Positions 1-6,004 of a stretch of DNA of 6,311 bases are shown piece after piece. The translations under genes were made by a program, and so were the position numbers. The notes beneath the pieces were generated by a model. That model ran no database searches and had not been told where the DNA came from. It was given only the letters and a program-made list of their open reading frames with translations. The DNA is from Desulfobacterales bacterium. GTDB taxonomy: Bacteria > Desulfobacterota > Desulfobacteria > Desulfobacterales > Desulfobacteraceae. Where the stretch lies: contig JAKSAU010000440.1 in the NCBI GenBank assembly GCA_022361535.1, positions 1 through 6,311 on the forward strand, in the 5' to 3' direction. Numbering within the stretch: position 1 is the stretch's first letter; each line of letters starts with the position of its first letter.

Positions 1-1268
1 CCCTACTGACTCTGGCCCGGGCCAAACAAACAGCATTGGAAAACAGCCCGACCCTGGCTGCTGCCAGGGAAAGGGTAGCGCAGGCTGTAGAAGCTATAGC
101 CCAGGCGCAGGCTGATTACATGCCTACTATTGGTTTGAATTCATCCTGGGATTATTCTGAAGAGACTGAAGCGAGCCTTGGAACAAGTCAGGACAAGTAT
201 ACAAATGCCATTTCAGCCACCCAGGTTCTATTCCAGGGGTTTTACCGCAAATACAATACTTTGTCCGCTAAATACGGAGAAAAAATGAACCTTGCTGCCC
301 ATGAAGATGCCCATCGGACCCTTATCTGGTCTGTTTCTCAAAGCTATCTGAATGCCCAGCAAGCTTTGGAAAACATACGGATTGCCCAGTCAGATATGTC
401 ATTTAACCTTGAGCAGGAAAAAGAAGCAGAGGCCAAAGAACGCATGGGTACAGGCTCATATAGTGATGTGCTTAATTTTAAAACCAAGGTCAATTCTGCA
501 AAGTCTGAGGTGATTCAGGCTCAACAGGATTTTCAAGAGGCCTGTTACGGGCTTGCCGCACTTATGGGGTATGAGGATTCGCGTTTGCCTGAAGGCATGG
601 CAATCCAGGCATTAAATGACCTTGGTGAAACAGACAATAAAACGGGTCTTCAAGCATTTAACCTGCAAGCAGATATCCTAACAGTTCTGGAGAAAAGGCC
701 CGACTTAAAAGAAGACCAACTGGCAGTCCAGGATGCTCAGGCGAGGATAGAAAGGGGAAAATCAGGATATTTCCCGACAATTTACCTGACCGGTGCATAT
801 GGTGCAAGCGGTGTTGATGATTTTGATTACATTAATGATGATGATTACATGGGCGCATCTGTCGGCGTTGAAGTAAGTTTTGAACTCTTTTCCGGTGGAT
901 CTACCAGATCTGCCATACGCAGTGTGGCAGCAGAAAAAAGGGCGCTTGAAAAAGAACTTGATGATGCTCGTATCACAGCAACAAAGGAAATCCGCTCTGC
1001 TTTTGATAATGTCACATCGTCAGGTCAGAAACTTGAATTACAACAGGAAAATACCCAACTGATCAAGATAACCCGTGATCTGGTCAAAAAAGAATATGAT
1101 GTCGGCCAGGCCTCACTTGTCCGCCTCAACGAAGCCCAGAATGATCTTGTGTCTGCACAAGGCCAGTTGGCAGACGCCCAGGTCTCTCTTCTGCTTGCCT
1201 TAGAGGAATTGGACTATTATACTGGCCGCAATATTCACCAATTCCAGACAGAATCGGTTAATCCATGA
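1..1268 (+). CDS. TolC-family outer-membrane efflux/secretion channel protein (5' end outside window)
   Basis: The product is an outer-membrane channel of the TolC/OEP family, which forms a trimeric beta-barrel and periplasmic alpha-tunnel serving RND or ABC efflux pumps or type I secretion. The frame is open from base 3 to the TGA at 1266-1268 (421 residues). A TTG at 36 could be taken as a start, but the upstream codons read LLTLARAKQTA, the usual first helix of a mature TolC protein. The signal peptide and true start therefore lie left of the window. The internal duplication typical of the family is visible. YMPTIGL and TQVLFQGF in the first half match YFPTIYL and FELFSGG in the second. 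Each half has a long Ala/Gln/Glu-rich helical stretch ending in a G-S/A-DVL or LVRLNEAQ-like motif. The C-terminus (LALEELDYYTG) is also typical. The response regulator gene starts 24 bases downstream, so co-transcription is likely. The transported substrate cannot be told from this gene. Confidence 0.93.
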   Translation, partial: LLTLARAKQTALENSPTLAAARERVAQAVEAIAQAQADYMPTIGLNSSWDYSEETEASLGTSQDKYTNAISATQVLFQGFYRKYNTLSAKYGEKMNLAAHEDAHRTLIWSVSQSYLNAQQALENIRIAQSDMSFNLEQEKEAEAKERMGTGSYSDVLNFKTKVNSAKSEVIQAQQDFQEACYGLAALMGYEDSRLPEGMAIQALNDLGETDNKTGLQAFNLQADILTVLEKRPDLKEDQLAVQDAQARIERGKSGYFPTIYLTGAYGASGVDDFDYINDDDYMGASVGVEVSFELFSGGSTRSAIRSVAAEKRALEKELDDARITATKEIRSAFDNVTSSGQKLELQQENTQLIKITRDLVKKEYDVGQASLVRLNEAQNDLVSAQGQLADAQVSLLLALEELDYYTGRNIHQFQTESVNP

Positions 1269-1292
1269 AGAGTTCAGGTTAAGGGATAGCCC

Positions 1293-1976
1293 ATGAAAGA
1301 GAAGGATAATATAAGAGTACTGATCATAGAAGACAATCCAGCCATTGTGGAAAACATTAATGATTTTCTCACCTCCAAAGGATTTATCCTGGATTTTGCC
1401 ATGGACGGCATTGGTGGGCTTCATTTGGCTTTGACCCAGGAGTATGATGTCCTTGTTCTGGACCTGATGCTGCCTGGCATGGATGGGATTACATTGTGCA
1501 AAAAACTGCGCAAGGAGGCGGATAAACAAGTTCCGGTCATTATGCTTACAGCCCGGGATACTCTTGATGATAAGTTATTGGGATTTGATTCAGGTGCTGA
1601 TGATTATTTGGTCAAGCCCTTTGCGCTAAAGGAATTAGAAGCCCGCATCCGGGCATTGGCCAAACGTAAACCTATGGACAAAAAAGTACTTAATGTCGCA
1701 GATCTAACCATGGACCTGGGGTCTTTTGAGGTTACCCGGGCAGGGCAGAAAATAATTCTTAATAATGCCTGCATTTCAATCTTGAAGCAGCTTATGGAAG
1801 CAAGTCCAAACGTGGTCTCCCGCCAGGAAATGGAGCATGCTTTATGGGGTGATATGCCTCCCGGAAGCGATGTTTTAAGAAGTCATTTGTACAACCTGAG
1901 AAAAAAAATAGACAAGCCGTTTAACAGGGCTCTGATTCATACGGTTCACGGGGTCGGGTTTAAACTGAAGGAATAA
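1293..1976 (+). CDS. OmpR/PhoB-class response regulator, ColR-like
   Basis: This is a two-component transcription factor of 227 residues, the normal length for the class. The receiver domain (about 7-122) has the acidic pair E13/D14, phospho-acceptor D57 in VLDLMLPGMDG, T86 in MLTARD and K108 in LVKPFAL. The winged-helix DNA-binding domain (about 130-227) ends HTVHGVGFKL. Several stretches (GLHLA, LDDKLLGF, LRSHLYNLRKKIDKPF, HTVHGVGF) resemble the ColR branch as I remember it, a regulator of envelope and metal stress in pseudomonads and xanthomonads. That is recognition by eye, not an alignment. The ATG at 1293 is supported by AAGGGA at 1281-1286, six bases upstream. The gene lies 24 bases after the TolC-family gene and 3 bases before the kinase. 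It probably acts with that kinase and may control the TolC operon. The target sites are not known. Confidence 0.96.
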   Translation: MKEKDNIRVLIIEDNPAIVENINDFLTSKGFILDFAMDGIGGLHLALTQEYDVLVLDLMLPGMDGITLCKKLRKEADKQVPVIMLTARDTLDDKLLGFDSGADDYLVKPFALKELEARIRALAKRKPMDKKVLNVADLTMDLGSFEVTRAGQKIILNNACISILKQLMEASPNVVSRQEMEHALWGDMPPGSDVLRSHLYNLRKKIDKPFNRALIHTVHGVGFKLKE

Positions 1977-1979
1977 TAA

Positions 1980-3266
1980 ATGAGATTTTATCGCAGTGTC
2001 CGGTTCCGTCTTGTGGCAACCCTTTTGGTTTTTGGTACGGTTCTAGTTTTTGTTAACGGAGTGATTATATTTGTCCTCCTGGGACAAAATCTTGGCCGGT
2101 TAGTGGATAACCTCCTTGAAACAGAAATTGAATATTTTTTGTACCAGTACGAAAAAGATAAAACTCAACCTTTGCCCCATTCCAGGTTTATTAATTCTTA
2201 TAAAGGGCTTAACCAGTTACCTGAAAAGTTTTATAACCTGTTCAAGGATCTTGAACCAGGTGTTCATGAACTTAATCCAACAACCAATAGGCCCCCTATC
2301 CATGTCGGCGTAGTCAAGCTGCCTGATACAGATGAAACGTATTATTTTACATTCCACGGCCGTGCATTTTTTAAGGAAAATGAATTTTTGGATCCCCGCC
2401 AGATTCTATTGCTCTCCATGGCATTTCTTTTGATTCCGGGAACCATTATCGGTATTTTGGCCACAAGATCTTTATTCAAACCCATGAAACCGCTTATGGA
2501 AAAAATCAAAGGCCTTAATCCTGAAAATATTCCTGAACAATGGGTGGAGGACCGAAGTGAAGGGGAGATCGGTATGCTGACTGCTTCTATTGAATCGGCC
2601 ATGAAGCGGATCAGGGAATTTATACGAAGGGAAAAGCAGTTCACCCGCGATGCCAGCCATGAGCTGAGAACGCCCCTTACAATTGTTAAAGGAGCGGTTG
2701 AAATTATGGAAACCCAACCGGAAATAGAGGCGAATCCTTTACTTAAAAAACCGTTAAACCGTATTTCAAGATCAGTAAAAGATATGGAAACCACTATAGA
2801 GACATTTCTTTGGCTGGCCAGGGAGGAGAACGATCCCAGTGAAAGTTGTCAGCTAAAGGGCTTGGTAGAAAAAGCAGTCAAGAATACTCAATATCTGCTT
2901 GAGAACAAAGAGGTTGCGGTAAATTTGGATGTACGTGCAAATCCCACACTCCGTATCAGGGAAGACGTCCTATATATCACTGTGGCCAATCTGGTCCGAA
3001 ATGCGTTCCAGTTCACAGCAAAAGGGTCTGTGACGATTGTCTGTGAGCAGGATTTTCTTTCGATAACAGATACGGGCATGGGCATTGAGCCGGACAGGTT
3101 AACCTCTGTGACTGAGTCCCATGTCAAAGGAGACAGTAGCCAGGGGTTCGGTTTAGGCTTAAGTATCGTATCCAGGCTTTGTAAGCGGTTTGGATGGGAG
3201 TTGGAAATTCATTCCTGGCCGGCCGAGGGCACCCAGGTAAAAATAAAATGGAATGTCAGTGAATAA
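1980..3266 (+). CDS. Membrane sensor histidine kinase (partner of the upstream regulator)
   Basis: The product is an inner-membrane histidine kinase of 428 residues. Transmembrane helix 1 spans about 11-34 and helix 2 about 141-161, enclosing a small periplasmic sensor region (about 35-140) that I do not recognise. A HAMP-like linker follows (about 162-216). The HisKA dimerisation domain carries H227 in FTRDASHELRTP, the expected phosphorylation site. The ATP-binding domain has N341 in NLVRNAFQF (N box), D364 in DTGMGIE (G1) and GFGLGLSIV at 389-397 (G2). The usual phenylalanine-rich F box between G1 and G2 is replaced by a short VTESHVKGD segment. The start ATG at 1980 is preceded by GAAGGA at 1967-1972, inside the end of the regulator gene, so translation of the two is probably coupled. 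The pair looks ColRS-like. The signal sensed cannot be read from the sequence. Confidence 0.95.
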   Translation: MRFYRSVRFRLVATLLVFGTVLVFVNGVIIFVLLGQNLGRLVDNLLETEIEYFLYQYEKDKTQPLPHSRFINSYKGLNQLPEKFYNLFKDLEPGVHELNPTTNRPPIHVGVVKLPDTDETYYFTFHGRAFFKENEFLDPRQILLLSMAFLLIPGTIIGILATRSLFKPMKPLMEKIKGLNPENIPEQWVEDRSEGEIGMLTASIESAMKRIREFIRREKQFTRDASHELRTPLTIVKGAVEIMETQPEIEANPLLKKPLNRISRSVKDMETTIETFLWLAREENDPSESCQLKGLVEKAVKNTQYLLENKEVAVNLDVRANPTLRIREDVLYITVANLVRNAFQFTAKGSVTIVCEQDFLSITDTGMGIEPDRLTSVTESHVKGDSSQGFGLGLSIVSRLCKRFGWELEIHSWPAEGTQVKIKWNVSE

Positions 3267-3486
3267 AGAACAACGAGTTTTCGGGCACCGGACCATGCCG
3301 GGAATGCTTGCCCACCAGGACAAATAAACCGGATCTGCAGCTTCATTAGTTCATTTTTTTGCGATGATGATTGGAAGTACCACCATGATTTTAGCTTCGT
3401 TTAATCCGTCAAATCTGATCGGAGCCATTGGAAATATTCAGATCTTCGTTGGCCTGGCGGGTTGCATGCTCTGGCTTATGGTTTGA
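3253..3486 (+). pseudogene. Possible decayed small membrane-protein ORF, interrupted by an in-frame TAA
   Basis: One frame begins with ATG at 3253, overlaps the kinase stop codon by 14 bases and runs 24 codons to a TAA at 3325-3327. The same frame then stays open to a TGA at 3484-3486. The second part is strongly hydrophobic, with two candidate membrane segments (around SLVHFFAMMIGSTTMILASF and NLIGAIGNIQIFVGLAGCML) separated by a short NPS turn. This would fit a two-helix small membrane protein made downstream of the kinase and later broken by a stop. Alternatively, a 40-residue protein from ATG 3364 could be intact, but no ribosome binding site precedes that ATG. Chance is also possible, because the ORF is short. 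I do not recognise the family. Confidence 0.25.
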
Positions 3487-3615
3487 AATAGAACTTTTGT
3501 CCAGCCTGAGGGGTCCACAATAGCCGTTAGAATATTTACCAGAGCATAGTTGTTCCTGTCTTTTACATCTGAACGATATTTTTTTTAACTAATAATCAAG
3601 ATTACTTTGATTGGA

Positions 3616-3644
3616 TTGAGAAACAAAAATGTGTAAAGTAAATT
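3616..3644 (+). promoter_or_regulatory. Candidate distal sigma-70-type promoter
   Basis: TTGAGA at 3616-3621 (5 of 6 to the -35 consensus) is followed after 17 bases by TAAATT at 3639-3644 (4 of 6 to the -10). It lies just downstream of the AATCAA/TTGATT inverted repeat. If used, the 5' leader to the MotB-like start would be about 175 bases. In AT-rich DNA such matches arise by chance. Confidence 0.22.
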
Positions 3645-3734
3645 AATCTATACTTTTCTGTAGTCAATTTTATTGCATTGCGATTTTTGTGTAGTTGCTG
3701 TAATGGAGAAACAATAAGTTCTCAGTATTAAAGG

Positions 3735-3763
3735 TTGAATAACATAACACCGATCTATTTAAT
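3735..3763 (+). promoter_or_regulatory. Candidate proximal sigma-70-type promoter for the MotB/MotA-like operon
   Basis: TTGAAT at 3735-3740 (4 of 6 to the -35 consensus) and TTTAAT at 3758-3763 (5 of 6 to the -10) are separated by an ideal 17 bases. The predicted transcript would start near 3770 and give a leader of about 58 bases before the ATG at 3828. This is a sequence match only. Confidence 0.35.
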
Positions 3764-3827
3764 GCAGGCTGAACAATGTTGTCTGGAAAGTTCTATCACA
3801 AACCTCCTTTAAAATAGGCATGGTATC

Positions 3828-4622
3828 ATGAACAGCAACATAAATGATCAAATAGATGAAAAGAAAACCGGTGAAGAACCTTTACAGAACAGGTTGTCCT
3901 CCGGTTTTTTTACGTCTGCTGAGTTTGACCCTTACGCTGAAGATGTCTTATCTGAAAATATAATACGCAAAAGGGATAAGTGGGCTGTTTCATGGTCAGA
4001 TTTAATGATGACCATGTTTGTGTTGTTCACAGTTCTCTATGTTTACCAGGCTGGAAATCGGGAACTGAGACTTGGGACAGGCCAGGGCGGGAGCCGGATT
4101 TCGGATGGCGAAGGCAGCGGCAGAGTGATGGATGTACAGGCACTGCATAATCCGTCGGATATTTATGATAAAGCCAAAGAAGCGTTTATGGATGAGTTTG
4201 TTGATGATACCGTGAATGTGGACCTTGTATCAGATAAAGCAGTCCGGATTTCTATTGCGGGAGACATCTTATTTGATACCGGACTTGCAGTGCTTCGGCC
4301 CCAGGCAAGGGAGCGGTTGTGGCAGATTGCAGACCTTTTGAGGGATAGTACTTATATTATCAATGTGTCTGGGCATACTGACAGCATGCCCAATAATTCT
4401 GAAGCATATCCCACCAACTGGGAGCTTTCTGCTGCCAGGGCAGCCACGACAGCCCGCTTTCTAATTGAAACAACCGGGATTCCCGAAGAACGGTTTTTTA
4501 TCAGTGCACATTCCTGGCACCAGCCGGTCAGACCAAACAACAGCATTTTGAACAGACGGCTGAACCGTCGGGTTGAAATTATCCTGATGAAAGAACGGCC
4601 TTATGTGAATTCGTCACCATAA
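3828..4622 (+). CDS. MotB-like stator protein with C-terminal OmpA peptidoglycan-binding domain
   Basis: This 264-residue protein is built like MotB. A long polar N-terminal tail (about 1-50, cytoplasmic) is followed by one transmembrane helix (about 52-73) that begins WAVSWSDLMMTMFVLF. D58 sits where MotB-family proteins carry the ion-binding aspartate. After a Gly/Ser-rich linker (about 82-100), an OmpA domain (about 138-257) shows DILFDTG, GHTD with D185, NWELSAARA with R204, and NRRLNRRVEI. D185 and R204 are the pair that normally grips peptidoglycan. SAHSWHQP (226-233) replaces the usual G-Y/W-G-E-x-xP segment. The ATG at 3828 has only a weak TAGG (3815-3818) as a ribosome binding site. 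The gene is 18 bases ahead of the MotA-like gene, so the two should form one complex. No flagellar gene is nearby, so a non-flagellar stator is as likely as a motility one. Confidence 0.9.
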   Translation: MNSNINDQIDEKKTGEEPLQNRLSSGFFTSAEFDPYAEDVLSENIIRKRDKWAVSWSDLMMTMFVLFTVLYVYQAGNRELRLGTGQGGSRISDGEGSGRVMDVQALHNPSDIYDKAKEAFMDEFVDDTVNVDLVSDKAVRISIAGDILFDTGLAVLRPQARERLWQIADLLRDSTYIINVSGHTDSMPNNSEAYPTNWELSAARAATTARFLIETTGIPEERFFISAHSWHQPVRPNNSILNRRLNRRVEIILMKERPYVNSSP

Positions 4623-4627
4623 AGATA

Positions 4628-4643
4628 AAGGGGAAACAACTTG
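4628..4643 (+). promoter_or_regulatory. Ribosome binding site deciding a TTG start for the MotA-like gene
   Basis: AAGGGGA (4628-4634), a near match to the Shine-Dalgarno core, ends six bases before TTG 4641-4643. The first ATG in frame (4650) would have 15 bases of spacing, too long for efficient initiation. The site therefore argues for the TTG. Confidence 0.65.
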
Positions 4644-5501
4644 GAAACTATGGAAAAAATGGGTATATGGCACCATGGTAAACAGAATATCATTGGCGTA
4701 GCTATTTGTTTGCTCCTTTTTTGTTCCGGATTTTTTTTCCATGGGAATGCCGGCCTTTATATTAATTTGTCCGGATTTATAATTGTTGTTGGAGGAACCT
4801 GCACGGCGATTTTTCTTGGATATCGCATGGAGAGAATCCAAATTCTTCTCAAAGTTATAGCTGCATCATATACAAAGCCGACCCTAAAACCGGATACTAT
4901 CGTAGGAATCCTGGTTGATTTGTCCATAAAACAAAGGATAAAAGGGATCCTTTACCTTGAAAAAGAGGAAGAGGAGACCACAATTTTTTTCCTGCGCCGA
5001 GCTATAGGTCTAATGGTGGATAATTACACGCCTGAGGAGATTCGTGAGGCCTTAAATGCTGAAATGTTTTTTTTCAGGAAACGTCGAGATGAAATTCTAA
5101 GAATGCTCCAAACCATGGCCGATGTCGCACCGGCTTTCGGGTTGGTTGGTTCGGTCGTGGGACTTATAGGTATGCTGGGTGGTATAGGCGATTCTGCAAC
5201 ACTGATGGCTACCATTCCCATTGCCCTTACCTCTACACTCTACGGGATTATTCTGGCCAATATGGTCTGTTATCCCATTGCCGCCAACATCCGTGAGAGA
5301 ACCAGCCAGGAATTGCTACTCCAAAGAATTATAACCGAAGGTGTCGTATCCATAGCTTCGGATATCCACCCCAGGGTCCTGGATAAAAAACTTAAATCCT
5401 ATCTGACTCCGTCGGCAAGAAAGGAAGAAGTGATTTCCATTGCAAGAATTAAAGAACACCTGGAAAAAGAAGAAATGGAAAGCCGATCGCCTGCAGAATA
5501 A
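4641..5501 (+). CDS. MotA-like (MotA/TolQ/ExbB superfamily) ion-channel stator subunit
   Basis: The product is an inner-membrane channel subunit of 286 residues, expected to surround the MotB-like helix and conduct protons or sodium ions. Four membrane segments are visible (about 16-34, 37-61, 161-181, 189-214), with a long charged cytoplasmic region between helices 2 and 3 as in MotA/PomA. Family motifs include FLRRAIGLMVDNYTPEEIR in the loop, APAFGLVGSVVGLIGML in helix 3 with P164, and LTSTLYGIILANMVCYPIA in helix 4 with P212. These prolines correspond to the two conserved MotA prolines. The TTG at 4641 is the best start, because AAGGGGA at 4628-4634 lies six bases upstream. The in-frame ATG at 4650 would be 15 bases away. 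The gene follows its MotB-like partner by 18 bases, a B-then-A order opposite to usual flagellar operons. Its size and TLYG/LAN signature favour MotA over TolQ/ExbB or the larger ZorA. Confidence 0.92.
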   Translation: METMEKMGIWHHGKQNIIGVAICLLLFCSGFFFHGNAGLYINLSGFIIVVGGTCTAIFLGYRMERIQILLKVIAASYTKPTLKPDTIVGILVDLSIKQRIKGILYLEKEEEETTIFFLRRAIGLMVDNYTPEEIREALNAEMFFFRKRRDEILRMLQTMADVAPAFGLVGSVVGLIGMLGGIGDSATLMATIPIALTSTLYGIILANMVCYPIAANIRERTSQELLLQRIITEGVVSIASDIHPRVLDKKLKSYLTPSARKEEVISIARIKEHLEKEEMESRSPAE

Positions 5502-5512
5502 GTGAATATAGT

Positions 5513-5538
5513 TTTTTATAGGTTGCTATAAAGTTTTC
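5513..5538 (+). terminator. Weak hairpin terminator candidate after the MotB/MotA-like operon
   Basis: TTTATAG (5515-5521) and CTATAAA (5526-5532) form a perfect 7-bp stem with a GTTG loop, extendable by one T-G wobble, followed by GTTTTC. It starts 13 bases after the MotA-like stop codon in the 77-base gap between convergent genes. The stem is AT-rich and the T run is only four bases, so termination would be weak or need help. Confidence 0.35.
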
Positions 5539-5578
5539 ATAGACTCAAAATAATAGTTGTCTGAAAGGCTCAGAATAA

Positions 5579-6004
5579 TTATAGGCCAAGAACCCTGGTA
5601 TAGGTGGTTTCCGAGAAACCTTTGACCTTTTCACCGTAAATTACGGCAAAGGGAACCCCTGGACCGCCCCCCAGTTTTTTCATTCTTGTTTTTGCCCATG
5701 GTTGTTTTTCAATATCATGTTTTACATACCGGATTCCTTTTAAATCTAAAAAGGCGACTGCTTCTTTGCAGTACCTGCACCAGGAAGTGGTAAATATCTC
5801 AACCTCAGGTTCCTTTTGCGAGTCATTTGCAGAACTTGCTTCGGGTAGAATTTTGACAGTCCCAGGTTCTTGGACCTGAGGTGGGGTATCGCTTACATGG
5901 AGCACCCCATTTTCATCCTTCCAAGTATACATGCCTGCGACTGCCGGGAAAACAGTAAATAGAAAAATGATCGTAATGAATATTGAAGCAAGTTTTGAGT
6001 TCAT
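5579..6004 (-). CDS. Exported DUF4124-glutaredoxin domain protein
   Basis: This 141-residue protein starts with a signal peptide (hydrophobic core about 7-20, likely cleavage after AVA at 21-23), so it acts in the periplasm or at the membrane. A DUF4124-type segment follows (about 25-60) with YTWKDENGVLHVSDTPP. The C-terminal half (about 67-141) is a glutaredoxin/thioredoxin fold with SWCRYC, redox cysteines C76 and C79, and the cis-proline motif GVP at 116-118. It should reduce or exchange disulfides or mixed thiols on exported proteins, but the substrate is unknown. The start is supported by GGGGG (complement of 6011-6015) six bases upstream. The gene faces the MotA-like gene across a 77-base gap and is not part of that operon. 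This DUF4124 plus glutaredoxin arrangement is one I recall from other proteobacteria. No frameshift or missing key residue is seen. Confidence 0.9.
   Translation of the reverse strand: MNSKLASIFITIIFLFTVFPAVAGMYTWKDENGVLHVSDTPPQVQEPGTVKILPEASSANDSQKEPEVEIFTTSWCRYCKEAVAFLDLKGIRYVKHDIEKQPWAKTRMKKLGGGPGVPFAVIYGEKVKGFSETTYTRVLGL

Larger units (their letters stand above)
3267..3827. other. Long intergenic region between the two-component operon and the MotB/MotA-like operon
   Basis: This stretch holds no convincing intact gene. The first 220 bases contain the possible decayed membrane ORF. From about 3487 on it is AT-rich with stops in all frames. It includes an eight-T run at 3579-3586 preceded by a poor TTGTTC/GAACGA hairpin with a 15-base loop, a doubtful terminator. 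An inverted repeat AATCAA (3594-3599) / TTGATT (3607-3612) with a 7-base spacer could be an operator half-site pair. Two sigma-70-like promoter candidates are listed separately. No riboswitch or small RNA of known type was recognised. Confidence 0.6.

Noticed and set aside
1200..1529. Minus-strand ORF of 109 codons overlapping the TolC and regulator genes
   Set aside because: It lies across two clear coding regions on the other strand, matches no recognisable family and is best read as a shadow frame.
2342..2794. Minus-strand ORF of 150 codons inside the kinase gene
   Set aside because: It is fully antisense to well-defined kinase motifs (HAMP-like linker, H227 region) and has no recognisable domain.
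3281..3313. GC-rich hairpin after the kinase gene (GGGCA ... TGCCC with inner CCGG/CCGG)
   Set aside because: The stem needs a 7-base one-sided internal loop and has no T run after it, so a terminator call is not supported.
3449..3467. Sigma-54-like promoter (TGGC ... TTGC)
   Set aside because: The distance between the GG and GC elements is one base too long, and the site falls inside the possible decayed membrane ORF.
3802..3810. ACCTCCTTT, identical to the 16S anti-Shine-Dalgarno sense sequence (a perfect AAAGGAGGT on the minus strand)
   Set aside because: On the minus strand it leads only to a 14-codon GTG ORF with too short a spacing, and on the plus strand it cannot act as a ribosome binding site. 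Chance match is likely.
3828..5501. Zorya anti-phage system (ZorA/ZorB)
   Set aside because: The MotA-like protein is only 286 residues and lacks the long cytoplasmic tail of ZorA. No ZorC/D/E-like gene follows; the next gene is a convergent DUF4124-glutaredoxin protein.
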